Source: Plectrocnemia conspersa
Lineage: Eukaryota; Arthropoda; Insecta; Trichoptera; Polycentropodidae
DNA length: 64,000 nucleotides
Assembly (NCBI GenBank): GCA_009617715.1
Contig: VTFK01000010.1
Coordinates: 434,001 to 498,000 of the forward strand
Direction: 5' to 3'
Below the pieces are notes generated by a model, which did not search any database, was not told the DNA's origin, and worked only from the letters and a program-made list of their open reading frames with translations. A program made the translations under genes and the position numbers. Shown here piece by piece: positions 1-12,292 of this stretch; position 1 is the stretch's first letter; every line of letters begins with the position of its first letter.

Positions 1-3000
1 TTCTTTAGAATAAATTACCTAAATATTACTAAATTATATTTGAACTATTTCTTCTTAATGACAATCTAACATGCTGGGATAAAATTTAAATTCTCATTAT
101 TCGTTCAGTATACATACATAAAACGTATTAAATTACAAGTCTAAAAACAAAATTAACTTATCTAAGGATGCAGACTTACGTGTTTATTTTATATATAATT
201 TTACGTGTACGTGTATACGTGTGTGTGCGTATTATTCGTATGTAATTCAGATGAGCGGAATGAGCTGAAATTCGATCTCCATATCATCTCTTGCACGTGA
301 TATTAAATTCGAGTGAAATTGATTGTGCGGTATGATGTTTCAACGAAGCCATATTTATTCAAGCTACTCGTCGTCGTCTGAAAACTTTGAATTTCTTATC
401 TCGTCATTCGCTGAAAAGTTTGCTATTTAACGTGTGTGTTTTCTTAAAACTCAATACACGTAAGCTCGAGAAAAAATATACTTCAATCAATATATATTGG
501 AATATTTAAAAATTGTTTAATTAATATTTATATTCTTGGAAGTTTATCAGAAACTAATACATATGTATCTTACAAACCTCCACATAGACCATGTACAAAT
601 CATGAGTCGCAACCTCCCGAAAGAGAATCAGAGGAGGAACAAAGGGAGGAAATATTACACTTTTTTGTGAACCAGTAGATTATAGATCACTTCAACTACG
701 TTGATGATTAAAAAGCCTACTGTATATCTATGAGAGCAACTGAAAAATATGCAACGTCTAAGAATACATATTTTTTAAAGGCATGAACTGACATTACGCA
801 GTCCAGATTTATTTTGTTATGTCGCTATTTAAAAAATAAGGTGCATTCCATAACAATTAGTTTAGAACGAAAAAGTGTTTAATTAGTATTTTAAGAGTAT
901 ACATACAATAAAAAGGGATGATAAATTTATTACCTTCGATTTTTGTTTTAATCTATGGACTGCAACTATAAGTAGGTTATTTTAATGTTTTAAAATAACT
1001 GCTTTTTATATAAAATTCTGTATAAAAACAGCACAAAAAACTGCGTCTAAATATTTTCCTTTATGCATTGGAAATTTATTCCAATAAGAACACTAATTAA
1101 TATTTATTATATTTCTTAAAGTTATATATCTGATTTTAACTTTATATATTTAATTTGTAAGTTAGTTAATTGATGCCAAATTATAATGTAGCTAAAAATA
1201 TATTACTATAAAACACGGTGTTTTTTTAAATCTATTCTCGAAGTTCTGTGACAAAATAGCAATTTTCAAACAGTGTTTTAAAGTGAATTAAGTTGTTGCT
1301 GTTTTTAATCTGAAAATATCATAATTTCAGTTTAATTTCAAAAAAAAAAAATAAACGAATTAACCACATTATTGCAGTCAAACATACAATTTCCAATTAA
1401 TATAATCTTAAAAAGATATTATTTTAATGATTGTCCACTTCATTGTATGCAATTTTTTCATGTATGATGACGTTGCACTTCATTTAAGGGAAATTGCCGA
1501 TTTATTTAAGGGTCTTTTAGTATTTTAACATTTTTTTATATTACTGCTTGATACAAATAACTATGTTATGATTTAGTCTCGCTCTTAAGTAAAACTATTG
1601 AGGCAAGTTCTGTAGTAATAATAAATAATTTCTTTCATCCAAAATTATGGAATGAAACTTGAAAGTAGCACACTAAAATTTCAACTTTTTTCCAATAAAT
1701 TTTGTAATATTTAATATTTCTAAAAAAAGTTATCTTTGATACGTGTTCAAGACAATCAATGAACGTCTGATTTCGTTCATTGTTTTTTTTTCTCATTTAA
1801 CAGTTCTATTTTGTGATATTGTGAGCCTTGTATAAATAATATGTAATTGTATATTATACATTTCTATGTATTTTTTTTTATTTTATAATGTTAATATGTA
1901 TTATACAATTTTGAAAGAAAGTTACATTTTAGAACTGCTGGTTTCCTACAAGCTTCTTAAATGATCATAATATATTTATATATAATGAATATAATCGGAT
2001 ACGATTGGTTATGAACGGCTATTGTTTCGGTGGTAATAATTGTAATTACATTTTTATTTTATTTTATTCATGTAAATGTTATCATTTATATGTTTCAGTT
2101 AAAATAATACGTTATCCATTTCGAAATTATTATCACGTCATTATATTATATAATAATACGCGTTCAATTAAGCAAAACGAAAAATATACCCGTAGCGTAT
2201 CGTTTTTCCGCCGCGGATTTTTTCCAGCCCAGTCGCCCCCCTGTGCACAGGAAAAATGGGGAATCTAATAAAAATGGACTTTTGTTTTGTAATTATCCTT
2301 TGTTGAAATCGCGATACTAATGGAGAGTACAGGGAGAGCTCCCAGTGGCGTCGCGCCAAAGCCGATTTTTTTTGGGACGTTTCGAAAAGAGTTTTGCGTT
2401 TATTGTATTACACGCGAATACATATTACTTATGTTTATTTATATAAATAAAAAAGCAGTTTTTAAAAATTTAAATTAATTATAATTATAATTGTTTTGAA
2501 AATTCAATATTACAATAAGTAAGAGCAATTGTTTAATGAATCAGAATGTTCTCAAATGTTAAGAGAATTAGAATGTACTTGAAACCTTTCTCAATTTCCA
2601 TTCAATGCTCTAACTCTAATTATAACTCGTCTCGACATCTAATTAAGAGTCCTGTCCATTGCCACTTAGGTTCGAGTATTCTTTTTTGAATGCCTGATAC
2701 ACCCAATCGATTCATGACGATCTCAGAGTGATAATTGTAAGATAAATACTTCTAAAGCTGTACACACAACTTTGAACGCCTAATTATTTGTAGCTCTAAA
2801 TCCATAATGTCTCTTTAAATATATAAATTTAAATAAATATTACTTTAATAACAATATCTGCTTTATATGTTCCTTGTTGTATATTTTTAAAAATATTTTC
2901 GTTTCAATAATATAAATTATTTTACAGGCATATTAATTATATATATAATATACATGTTACTGGTTTATATCAATTTTCATGTTTACACTTAGTTATTAGC

Positions 3001-5246
3001 CTAAAAAAAATAAGTATATAAGACAAAACGTTTTATTGCTTTGTTTTGAATGACTTGTAATTTTGAAAAAATAATATTACTGGTGTTAATCCACATCGGA
3101 TCATATGTTAAAACGGGTCTATTAATTGTTTATATTATAGATTAAAATTTTATTTTTAAATATCGGTCCAAGTGCCGCAATTGCAGCAAGCCCTTTAGAG
3201 CCAAATTTAAAAATATGCTTATTAAATTTAAGCTTGGAGTCCAGGTGTGAGCCCAGCTATTTGACGCTTGTTTTCCATTTTCCGTTATTGCTCTTTTCAT
3301 CTAGGAGAGGTGGTGGTAATGTTTGCTTACCTTTTGTGAAAATAATTGCTTCTTTATAATTTCAAAAGATTTTTATAATTTATTCGTGATTGTCTTACAT
3401 CCACAGGAAGAGATTAATTTAAAGCTTATTTAAATAAATCATTGAGATATTTTGGTTATCCTGTATATTTAAATCTAATAAGCTGTTATCAGATGTAAAT
3501 GCGAGCCGCCACTGGCCGTCGCAGTCGTCGTTGGCAATTGGTAAAAAATTGATTGTTTTTAATGAGAGCTCGTGTAATTGAAACCTTCCCGTTACCATTT
3601 CGAAGGGACTGCCGCAGTTTTTGTCTGTCTGCATCGTCAGGTGAAAACACAAAAAAAAAATACATTAATATCAAAATACACAGTTTTTTAGTTAGGGAGC
3701 TGGGAACCGCAAAATCACCACACATCTCCGAGTAAAATAAAGATTCAACATTTTAAATAAAATTATATTATTTAATAAAATAAGAGTTACATATAATATT
3801 CTAACAAGAGCCTTAAGATATCCAAACATTTGCACTACTTTGCTAAATACACACCTTCTTAATCACATAGACATTTGGAGATATAATGTATTATTTATAT
3901 ATTTCATTTATTATCCAAATATCCAAAACTTTTGCGACTCCATAAATACTATATTTACTCATACAATATTTTGATGGACTAACCAAAAAAGTTCGCAGAC
4001 CACTGTTTTAGTTAAACCTAATCTGATTTCGGTGAAAGTGTTACGGAAATTAGCCGGGGGTGGCTCGGCTCGCCTTTGGGCCTTTGCAAGGCCTGCCCTG
4101 TGGGGATCTCTGAGGGCTGATAAGAAATGCAGAGGGCCGCGACCAATGTCCGCTTATTTCTACGAAAGGGCGGCGCCCGACCCTCCAATCCCGAGGTTTA
4201 CCGGACACCATTTATCAATCATGTTAATCGAGAGCCGATACCGGAAAATTACGCGAAAATGTGCCTACGATAAAAATCGCCCGGGACGGGCCGTACCTAC
4301 GAGGGTGAAAGTTGTTAATTCAAAGCCTTATAGAGCCTCAACTGATTATTATAATTATTATTACTGATAATAAATTTATAAAATGTGGATAGATGAAAAG
4401 CTAAATTTATGAGACATGCCACATAGACGGAGTTCCACTAGAAAATAATATATTTGATATAATCTAGAAGAAAACTGAAACCACAGCCTTGTGTTCTTTG
4501 TACTTAAAATTAAAGCATAGTTACTTATAAAGAAGTTGATACAGAACTTGGAAATCTATAGAAGATGGCCGACTAATGTTTTATTTAAAAGCAAAATTTA
4601 TAAAAGTATCTCAAATTTTTATACCAAGAGCCAAATCACCACTCATTTATTGGAATAAAATATATCACTCATATATTTTTCAGTTTATCCAGGAGTGTAT
4701 AGAAAATTGTAATCTGTTTGTTCAAAATGCGACATATTAAAAAAACATATATATGATTGATTATTGTGATATTTTTGTGATTGAAATTTATTTATATTAT
4801 TTTATTTTAAATATTACGTCTTTATTATTAATTTTAGGATATCGCAATAAAATTTATTTTCAGAAGATTCATCTCTCGTATAATTTATTTCTACTCATGT
4901 TAAAAGTAACATTAATTTAATTTGCGTTATAAATGTTTATGTAAATATTATAAAATAAAAAAGACGTTAATACTGCATAACCCTTTTAGTCTTAAAATTT
5001 TTTGCCAAACATATGCGAATTTATTTTTAAAAAATCATTGATTTGCATTTTAAAATACATGTGTTTTAAAATTGAATTTTTTGTGTACTTTCAATGATGT
5101 GAGGTAACAAAAATCAATAATATAGTTGTTAAAACAATAAAAAAATATGTATTTTTCATATTTATTTACTTATAAAAATAGAATATAAATCAAGTTTTAA
5201 TACAAAACACATTTTAATTATTACTTATTTTAATAATATCGTCTAG
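1..5246. other. AT-rich non-coding stretch, probably intron or intergenic
   Basis: No coding exon is recognisable on either strand. The sequence is strongly AT-rich with many homopolymer runs. It holds a short CGTG/GTGT-rich patch near 201-232. Two small GC-richer islands stand out, at about 2190-2370 and about 4030-4320. The SOBP exon further right begins at a splice acceptor, so earlier SOBP exons must lie to the left. None was found here, so much of this stretch may be SOBP intron. That is inference. Confidence 0.5.
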
Positions 5247-5248
5247 TA

Positions 5249-6111
5249 GAGTACGCTCGGGATAAGGATGCCGGTTTGTTATTGTGTGCGTGTACATGTA
5301 TATGAGAGGGAGAAGCGATGTAGCGTGTACTTCGTTGTCTCGCTTTCTCTTTTAAGGACAGTCGCTGATTCGTCAACGCTGGTATTCGTCATTAAAGTGC
5401 AGTGTGGCACAGAAGTTCGATCTTCTCTAGTGATTTATTTTAAATAATTTTGTGTTGATATTAGTTTAATCCAGATATGCCCACTGTCCCATGGGTAGGT
5501 TATTAAACTCGTGCTACTGTTTTTTTTATTTATAAATGAAATTTTAAGAGAACAAAATTTCTTGGGCATATCTGGGTTAATTGATATCAAGGCTTCAAAT
5601 ATACACTGTAAGATATTCGTTCTCTTACCCGTGGATTAAAATATTTTAATTATTTTTCCATTAATCCGTACGTTGTTGGTTTTTTTACACTATTTCCTGT
5701 AAGGCTTAAAAAAGTTATTATTCTTATCGTTGCGCCAATGATAATTTTTTAATTTATTCAATGGATTCTAATGAGTCGTCGAGCCATTAAACAATCTGCG
5801 AATAATTTCTTTCCCCATTTTATATCTTTTTGATTTTGAAGAATAGCTAAGGACTTCATTATTTTTTGACTAGTGAAAGATTTTGAATTTTGCAAATATT
5901 TAATTAATGACATCAATTTCGGATTTCTTCGATTAAGTAATATATTTTTAATTGTCCGTTGAAATTTCCAACTTAGCTCAGATGTATGTATGTTAAATAA
6001 ACATATATTTTCTTTTAAAATAAAAAAAATAAATATTCTGAGCGAAATTGTTTTGAGCCACACAGTTCACGCACACAATAAGAAACCGGAATCCTTATCC
6101 CGAGCGTACTC
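5249..6111. mobile_element. 863-bp DNA transposon with 44-bp terminal inverted repeats and TA target duplication
   Basis: The left end at 5249-5292 (starting GAGTACGCTCGGG) and the right end at 6068-6111 are inverted copies that differ at two positions over 44 bases. Both ends are flanked by TA (5247-5248 and 6112-6113). This fits an insertion by a Tc1/mariner-like or other TA-targeting transposase. An open frame on the minus strand (5758-6063, about 101 codons, lysine-rich) resembles no transposase I know. The element is therefore probably non-autonomous. The ends are read directly from the sequence; the superfamily is inference from the TA duplication only. Confidence 0.85.
5457..5588. repeat. 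Internal inverted repeat inside the 863-bp transposon
   Basis: The bases around 5457-5483 (core CCAGATATGCCCA) recur inverted at 5563-5588 (core TGGGCATATCTGG), with about 80 bases between them. Outward from the core both arms continue towards GATATC-like ends. It could be a nested foldback element or a transposase-binding structure. Confidence 0.6.
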
Positions 6112-6499
6112 TAAAGTTGCTAACAGAAAAAAATGCATTATTTTCCAATGAAAAGTTTTTAAGACAGACTTATTGTTAATATTCAACACCAATGTTTAAT
6201 GAAGCATGTTCCGTGTACTATTTGGGTCTGAATGGAGGTAAAAATGTACAAATAATAGAAATAATTTCGTCAATGCAATACCTATTTTTGCTTTCACTTC
6301 GCCAGCCATCCCTATTATAAAAAGAGCATGGCCATTTCTATGTTACATAACATAATTACTGTGAACTGCTAAGTACCGTTAGATTTGCCTGATATAAAGC
6401 AAATGTATTCTTTTTATTTTGACACATCGCGCATTTACAAACTTATTTATCATGTTGAATTAAATTTGCATTAAAATATTGGTCGGTTGGTTTTTCTGA

Positions 6500-6672
6500 A
6501 AATGTAAGGTGGGCCGATATTTCAACCCAATGGACTAAAAGGGATACTATTATTCTACTTTGATGTCCCACCCCGATAAAATTATTTAGGTTGGAGCATT
6601 TTAAAATAAAATACTAGTAGTCCTGAAGTTTTATTTTGCTCCAATACCGGTATTACCGGTATTTCAATCCCT
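6500..6672. repeat. Terminal fragment of a dispersed repeat ending in ACCGGTATT palindromes
   Basis: The segment ends with two overlapping ATACCGGTAT-type palindromes followed by TTCAATCCCTA at 6662-6672. It shares the internal motif TACTTTGAT-TCC-CCGATAA with the repeat at 9.81-10.58 kb. The outer end, read inward as TAGGGATTG, resembles hAT-type termini. The other end of this copy was not found. Confidence 0.45.
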
Positions 6673-7030
6673 AATCTAACAGTATTAAAGTTGAACGTTC
6701 GTGTGAATATCGCCGCGTGAAACCGACCGTAAAGTGTTAAAAATAAAGAAATTGATTAAAATATCAAAAAGTTATATATTTGTTATTTTTAAAATAAATA
6801 AAAGTATTTCATCATCATTTAACATAATCTGTATAGTTTTTATTTTTAGAATATGTATATTTATTGATTCTAAATAAAAAATATTTTTTTATTTAATTGG
6901 TATGCGATCTACAGTTTGAAGTTTTTAATTTTACTATACTGGGAATATAAAAACAATCATTATGAAAATGTATTTTGAATTTGACGTTAAAAAAGTTATG
7001 ATAGTTTGATTATAAATTATATGCCACATA

Positions 7031-7172
7031 ATACTGATTTCCAGACTTTCAGTCTGGTGGTTAATACTTACTTATAGGTTTTTATTATGTCTTATGGACT
7101 TACCCAGTTGGTACAAATTTACCCCGTTGTAATGCATTGGGCTTACGCCTGTCAGGTACAACGAAAAAATAA
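7031..7172. repeat. Dispersed repeat, copy 1 (second copy near 57961-58088)
   Basis: The two copies share an ordered set of words: GATTTCCA, AGTCTG, TTACCCAGTT, TACCCCGTTGTAA, GCATTGG and CTTACGC. They have the same orientation and nearly the same spacing. This supports a common mobile origin, but no terminal repeats or coding capacity were seen. Confidence 0.6.
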
Positions 7173-7340
7173 AAAAACGTATTTTAAAGCAAAATATTTT
7201 ATTTCTATAATTATAACCACTATTTAGTCATGATTATTTTCTCTTCTTTCACTTTTAGCGTATAGTATGTTTCCATGTTTATAACTGTAAATTAATGTGT
7301 TAACAATAATTTATTAAAATATATTTTTTATTTTTTCCAG

Positions 7341-8812
7341 ACGAATGTTCCTGGTGCAAGAACCCAATTCCTCCGGAGGCGACTTCCCTCTCCCAATCTG
7401 TCGGTGACAGATACTGTTCGGAGCTGTGTTTTAGTCAGTCCCGAAGAGCAACGTTCAAGAGAGCCAAAACCTGCGACTGGTGCCGCCACGTTCGTCACAC
7501 AGTCTCTTACGTGGATTTCCAAGACGGTGCTACTCAACTTCAATTTTGCTCAGACAAATGTCTGAACCAATACAAAATGCACATATTCTGCAGGGAGACT
7601 CAAGCTCACCTAGATCTCAATCCCCATCTAATCAGCGTCACTTCTTCCTCTTCGTCAACTAGTCTAATAACCCCTGATCTATGGATGAAAAACTGTAGAA
7701 GCAGATCGGTTTCACCTTCGTCCGAACGATCTGCTTCATCTCCGACCGAAGGAACGCCAGTGACCGCGCAGAATCCGCCACTATCTCCGAAGAGCAACAC
7801 CGTGATCACGCCTCCTCTGTCGACACCGACTCAAGCGCTCAACAAGCCGGTGATTTCGGTGACTCCAGCGTCTAAATTGATGAAATCTAAGAATCCAGAC
7901 GAGAAACTACAAACGAATATCGAAACGCGACGGGAACATAGAATGTTAAAAGCGAACTCGAAAAAGCGAAGAAGCGCTAGATGCGTATCAGCAGCGCCTC
8001 AACCAAACCCAAAGCTCAACATAACTAAGCCGCAAGATTTGAGGATCTCCACTCCACCGTTGAGTCACGAAGGATCTCCGAACCCACCTTCGTTACTGCC
8101 CACAAATCAAAACACCATCCCATCACCGCCGAATATGATAAATCAACACTTACCCAACGTTCATCAACCCAACTTCATGGGCATGCATCATCCGCCTTTC
8201 TTCGGAAACTGTCCTCCAAACTTCCAAGATCCGAGATTAATGGGACCGCAGTTTATTCCACCGCCGAACTTCTTACCTCGACATCCAATGTTCTCTCAAG
8301 ATCAAATGCGTCCACCGATCCCTCCTTTTCATCAAGGATTAAACTTCCCTCCGGTAACAATGGTAGTACCGTATCCGGTCATCGTACCGATACCATTTCC
8401 AATACCCGTCCCCATACCGATACTTGAATTCAGTAAAGCCTTAAGCTCGTCAAATATGAGAAACAAAAACCCACCAGCAGAGGAAAACCCAGAAGAACCA
8501 CTTGACTTTACGACGAATCAAAGAAGATCCAACGACGAAACGCCGAAAGAAGTTGAAACGCAAGATTGCGTCGAATCCGAAGAGCCAAAGACAAAAGAGT
8601 CGACGGATGCTGAAGAATCCGTAGATATTATAAATCCAGAAAATACTTTACCTAAATTCCAGATCACTAAATTGGCGAAGGGGATGTCACCAAAAAAGCG
8701 TGATTTTTCCGAATCTGCCAGACCTTTGAGGAAAAGGGCGAGATTGGTTGAAATTCCTACCGAAGAAGAGTCAGTGGTAAACAAGGCTAGTAGGAAGCCC
8801 GTTCATGCATAA
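7341..8812 (+). CDS. Sobp: Sine oculis-binding protein homologue (SOBP), last coding exon
   Basis: The exon opens at a splice acceptor (ttttttccag before 7341). Two bases complete a split codon, then 489 codons follow to TAA at 8810-8812. Near the exon start are two FCS/MYM-like zinc-finger units, with CSWCKNP and CSELCF followed by CDWCRHVRHT and CSDKCLNQYKM. A long Pro/Ser-rich low-complexity region follows. It contains VVPYPVIVPIPFPIPVPIPI, almost the same as the Pro-Ile tract of vertebrate SOBP. The end is basic (RPLRKRARL), like the vertebrate KRR tail. SOBP family proteins are nuclear, bind the Six-family factor sine oculis, and are linked to sensory-organ development. Earlier exons, including the N-terminus, are absent or unrecognised. 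The family call is strong; the function in this species is inferred. Confidence 0.9.
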
Positions 8813-11494
8813 ATATGTAAAAATACATTTGCATGCATACAAATCGAGATTTAGCCGTCAACACGTTTAATATATTTGTGCACAAAAAAAGCTTCATTCT
8901 CCTTTATACTACATATTACATTATTGTATATTATAAAATAATATGCTGTATTCAATAAACCAGCGATCACCACTACTCGGACAAAATTTTTGTTTGCGGC
9001 CCACCAACTTATCGTAGTACAAAAAGTAGTTATTTTAAAATTTTAGTAGGGACCGCTGGTAATAAACATATTTATATATCTTTAATCTCATGTAAAATCA
9101 TTTTTACATTAAAATAGTTCCACTTCTAAAAAAATTTGTCGGCATGCATTTACTACTCATATTATGTTGTTACCACCAAATTGTACCTTTATATTATTAA
9201 TATACAAATACATAATATAAATAATATTTAAGCTTTTTAATGTTTATTTATACCTATAATATTCCATAATATTGTACAACAAGAATGTAAAATATCTGTA
9301 CTAATACACCTATGTATTGTTTTCCTAAAGGGCAACACTCAAAAAAAAATTTTAATTGCATTTTTTTTATTGACTATGCCAGAATATTTGGGTATCTCGT
9401 CCTCCTAAATAATATGTCCTTTTATCCTCATTTAATAATATTCATCCTTAGTCCTTAAATCTTGAAAATCTGAGAAAAATACTACATATTATGTTTTATA
9501 ATAGAAGTGTAAATTGTGAACATATTACGTTTTATAAAAAAAAAAGTAAACTTAACTGTGTGATTCAGATATAACGTTCAGAATGTACTGCGAATTATTT
9601 GTTTCAGATAGAGCGTTCCAAGCCTTCCCAAATTGTTCATATACATCCGACATATACACGAGAATCAGCTTATCTTCTTGGCGAATGCATATCTTTAACT
9701 GGCGTGTCAGTTATACTATTATAATTAACAATTTGCAGTAGCTCATTCGATTACTTTTAGGAGTATTTTAAAAATACAATAAAAATTAAATATTTTTTAA
9801 TAACACAAATAGGGATTGCAATAATACCGGTATTACCTAGAGAAACACATTTTAATTATTATTTTTATTAAATACTAATAAAATAATGTTTATTGATTGG
9901 CAAAATCCAAACATTCGAATACCCCGGCAATCAAGTATTCAAATTCTAAATCAGATTATTTGTGAGTATTGCTCACTAGAAATGCAGAACCAAAAGGTTC
10001 AATCATCAGCTAGGCAAAACTCACTATAATTATTAGAAAAACATGTTATAAACACGAATATAAGTAAAACATAATATTGAATAAAAAATACATAAATACT
10101 GCATAATATTTTTCTACTTTGATATCCTACGCCGATAATAGTACTGAGGTTAATCTCCTACAATGGCATTATTTTATTATTCGTTTCTGCTTTCAAGCAA
10201 TATAGGCATCGTTATTTTTGTAGTTCTGTCGGGTTTGAGACGCTCGTGATTTTAAATTAAATATAATGTATATATGTAGTTGACAAAAAAATTTTAACAG
10301 GTTTACCTCAGAATTTTCACCATAACATTACATACGCGCTTAACTCATTAATCAAATTATCATTATATACACGAGAATAGCAATAATCATATCGTTACAT
10401 TTTAACTATAAATACAGTATAATTAAATTAATAAATCAATCAGTCGCTAGAACTACATGATCATACAGTCGTATTACTCACGTAGCATCCTTACTCCTCT
10501 CGCTGTTCCGTAACACTCGTCTTGTTCTAAGCCATGGAGATATCGTTTTCAAAAATAAAATGGTATTACCGGTATTGCACTTCGTACACATAAGTATATG
10601 TAATACAGTAAGAAAACTTGGAGCTACAATGGGAGCACAGATACGGAGCGGCAGTGGGGGACTTCATTTATTGACGAGGCGACAAACGTATTCCGCCGAT
10701 CGGCGTGTAATTATAATCCACCTATGTAACATTCCCTAAAAAATTACCTGTGTCTTATTTGCCAACCAAATATATATTATACATTTTAATAGTTCACAAA
10801 TATGATTTTGTTTTGTACGGTTTAGGTATAAAATTTAGAATTCAAACTATTATTTTAAAGATTTGATATATATATATATATATACATATATATTTTTGTA
10901 TATATAATATATTAAAAAATACGCATACAAATGGCACAATATGTTCTAACATAAATATTATTTTAATGGTAAGCGTTTTACTTTTACAACTTTTTTAATA
11001 AAATTAATAATACACTTTGGAATGTTACATGTTCATTGCATTTTTTTATACTTTTAAAACATTTTTTACTAATAGCATAACATCTATCTCAATTTTTCTC
11101 AATGTAAAATTACATATTCAGTAATTTAAAATTAATTTTATTTTATGTACAAACTACTGAATAATTTCTACTTGGCTAAATTACTAAACTGTAAAATGGC
11201 TTTAAGATTACATATTTTTTATAGTCCATAATTTCAACTCAATCTTATTACTGATTTCAAAATATCTCTTTCTTTATTATTTTCTAAAAATTTACCAAAT
11301 TATTCTAAGTAAATATGATCATTTAAAATTCATGACAAAAACATTTTTAACTAAATATTTAATATGAAAAAATTGAATTATAAAATAAAGTAAAAATCAT
11401 TTTTTACTAACGATTATGAGTTATTTTAATTTTAACAAACGAATAACACGAAACACAAAAACAAATAAATACAAGTAATTTAATATTATAGAAG
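8813..11494. other. Intergenic region with repeats; SOBP 3' UTR at the left
   Basis: The SOBP 3' UTR must start here, and AATAAA-like signals occur at about 8955. A GGACCGCTGG / CCAGCGATC inverted pair brackets about 8961-9060 and resembles ends of common insect hAT repeats. The ACCGGTATT repeat lies at 9810-10578. A TA microsatellite lies near 10866-10910. No coding sequence was recognised. Confidence 0.5.
9810..10578. repeat. Dispersed repeat with TAGGGATTG...ACCGGTATT end, possible non-autonomous hAT element
   Basis: The left end reads TAGGGATTGCAATAATACC and runs into an ATACCGGTATTACC palindrome. A related ATTACCGGTATTGCA sequence occurs at about 10564-10578 in the orientation expected of the opposite end, although the final bases have diverged. 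Internally it shares TACTTTGATATCC-ACGCCGATAA with the copy that ends at 6672. No transposase frame is visible. Assignment to hAT rests only on the look of the terminus. Confidence 0.4.
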
Positions 11495-12292
11495 ATGGAT
11501 TTTTCGAAAGCTGTTACATCCACGCCGTATAAAATGGATCCCGAACGAAATGAAAAATTGGTATTGGAACTGTGCAAAAACTATGATTATAAAATAATTC
11601 AAAAACCCCTATTGCCAATCGGTGCTGAAAGAAAACTCTTATCAAATATAAAGAATAACACACAATCGCAAATAAACGAAACACTATCGTCTGTAAGCCG
11701 CTCTAGTTCTACTCTAAGTATCGAATTCAAGCAAAGAAGTGAAAAATTGGTATCAGAATTATGCGACAATGACGATTACCAAATACCTCAAAATTATATA
11801 TTGCCCGTCACCGCCGAAATGAAATTCTTTTCGAATTTTAAAAATAAAGAAAATCCAAAATTTCGATCAATCGCAACATCAAAATCCAAAGAAAAGCAAT
11901 ACCGAAAACCTGTCAAAATCACGTTAGCAATGGAAGCTCATTCCAGAATATTGAAAGTTGCAACAGAAGCGTGCTTGGATGCTGAAAAGATAGCGACTAT
12001 TAATAAAAGTAATTTCTTTTTCAACGGCATCGAGCAACAATGTTCCAAAACTAAAGAGAACATTAAAAGACAAGAATCTGCTGTTACAAAACTGCAGTCT
12101 CATGGTGTTCCATGGGCTATAAAAACCTTCATCTTATCATCAACAAGAATATCAGATAGCTGGAAATCTCTCCATAAGCTGCTCGGAAAAAAGCATCTAT
12201 GTTTACAAGCGATTGAAGACAAGCATTATAATCCAAATTTAAGACGATCATTTCAAAAATGGCAATCCGTCACGAGAGTAACTGCTGAGTAA
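11495..12292 (+). CDS. Hypothetical protein, 265 aa, intronless, with internal duplication
   Basis: An open frame runs from ATG at 11495 to TAA at 12290-12292. I do not recognise the family. It is charged and lysine-rich, with no signal peptide and no membrane segment. A motif of about 37 residues occurs twice: residues about 19-55 (EKLVLELCKNYDYKIIQKPL, then LP-AE-K-SN-KN) and about 82-118 (EKLVSELCDNDDYQIPQNYI, with the same continuation). The C-terminal half (about 145-265) looks helical and contains two Cys residues. A possible splice acceptor (ttatag) sits 4 bases upstream of the ATG, so a 5' UTR exon is possible. The long frame in AT-rich DNA and the conserved internal repeat argue for a real gene. 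It could be a fast-evolving, lineage-restricted gene. Confidence 0.65.
   Translation: MDFSKAVTSTPYKMDPERNEKLVLELCKNYDYKIIQKPLLPIGAERKLLSNIKNNTQSQINETLSSVSRSSSTLSIEFKQRSEKLVSELCDNDDYQIPQNYILPVTAEMKFFSNFKNKENPKFRSIATSKSKEKQYRKPVKITLAMEAHSRILKVATEACLDAEKIATINKSNFFFNGIEQQCSKTKENIKRQESAVTKLQSHGVPWAIKTFILSSTRISDSWKSLHKLLGKKHLCLQAIEDKHYNPNLRRSFQKWQSVTRVTAE

Noticed and set aside
4032..4367. 111-codon frame in the GC-rich island
   Set aside because: No domain or splice context; frame probably open because GC-rich sequence has fewer stops.
10866..10910. TA run considered as a promoter or origin
   Set aside because: Simple microsatellites of this kind are common throughout this AT-rich window; no supporting context.
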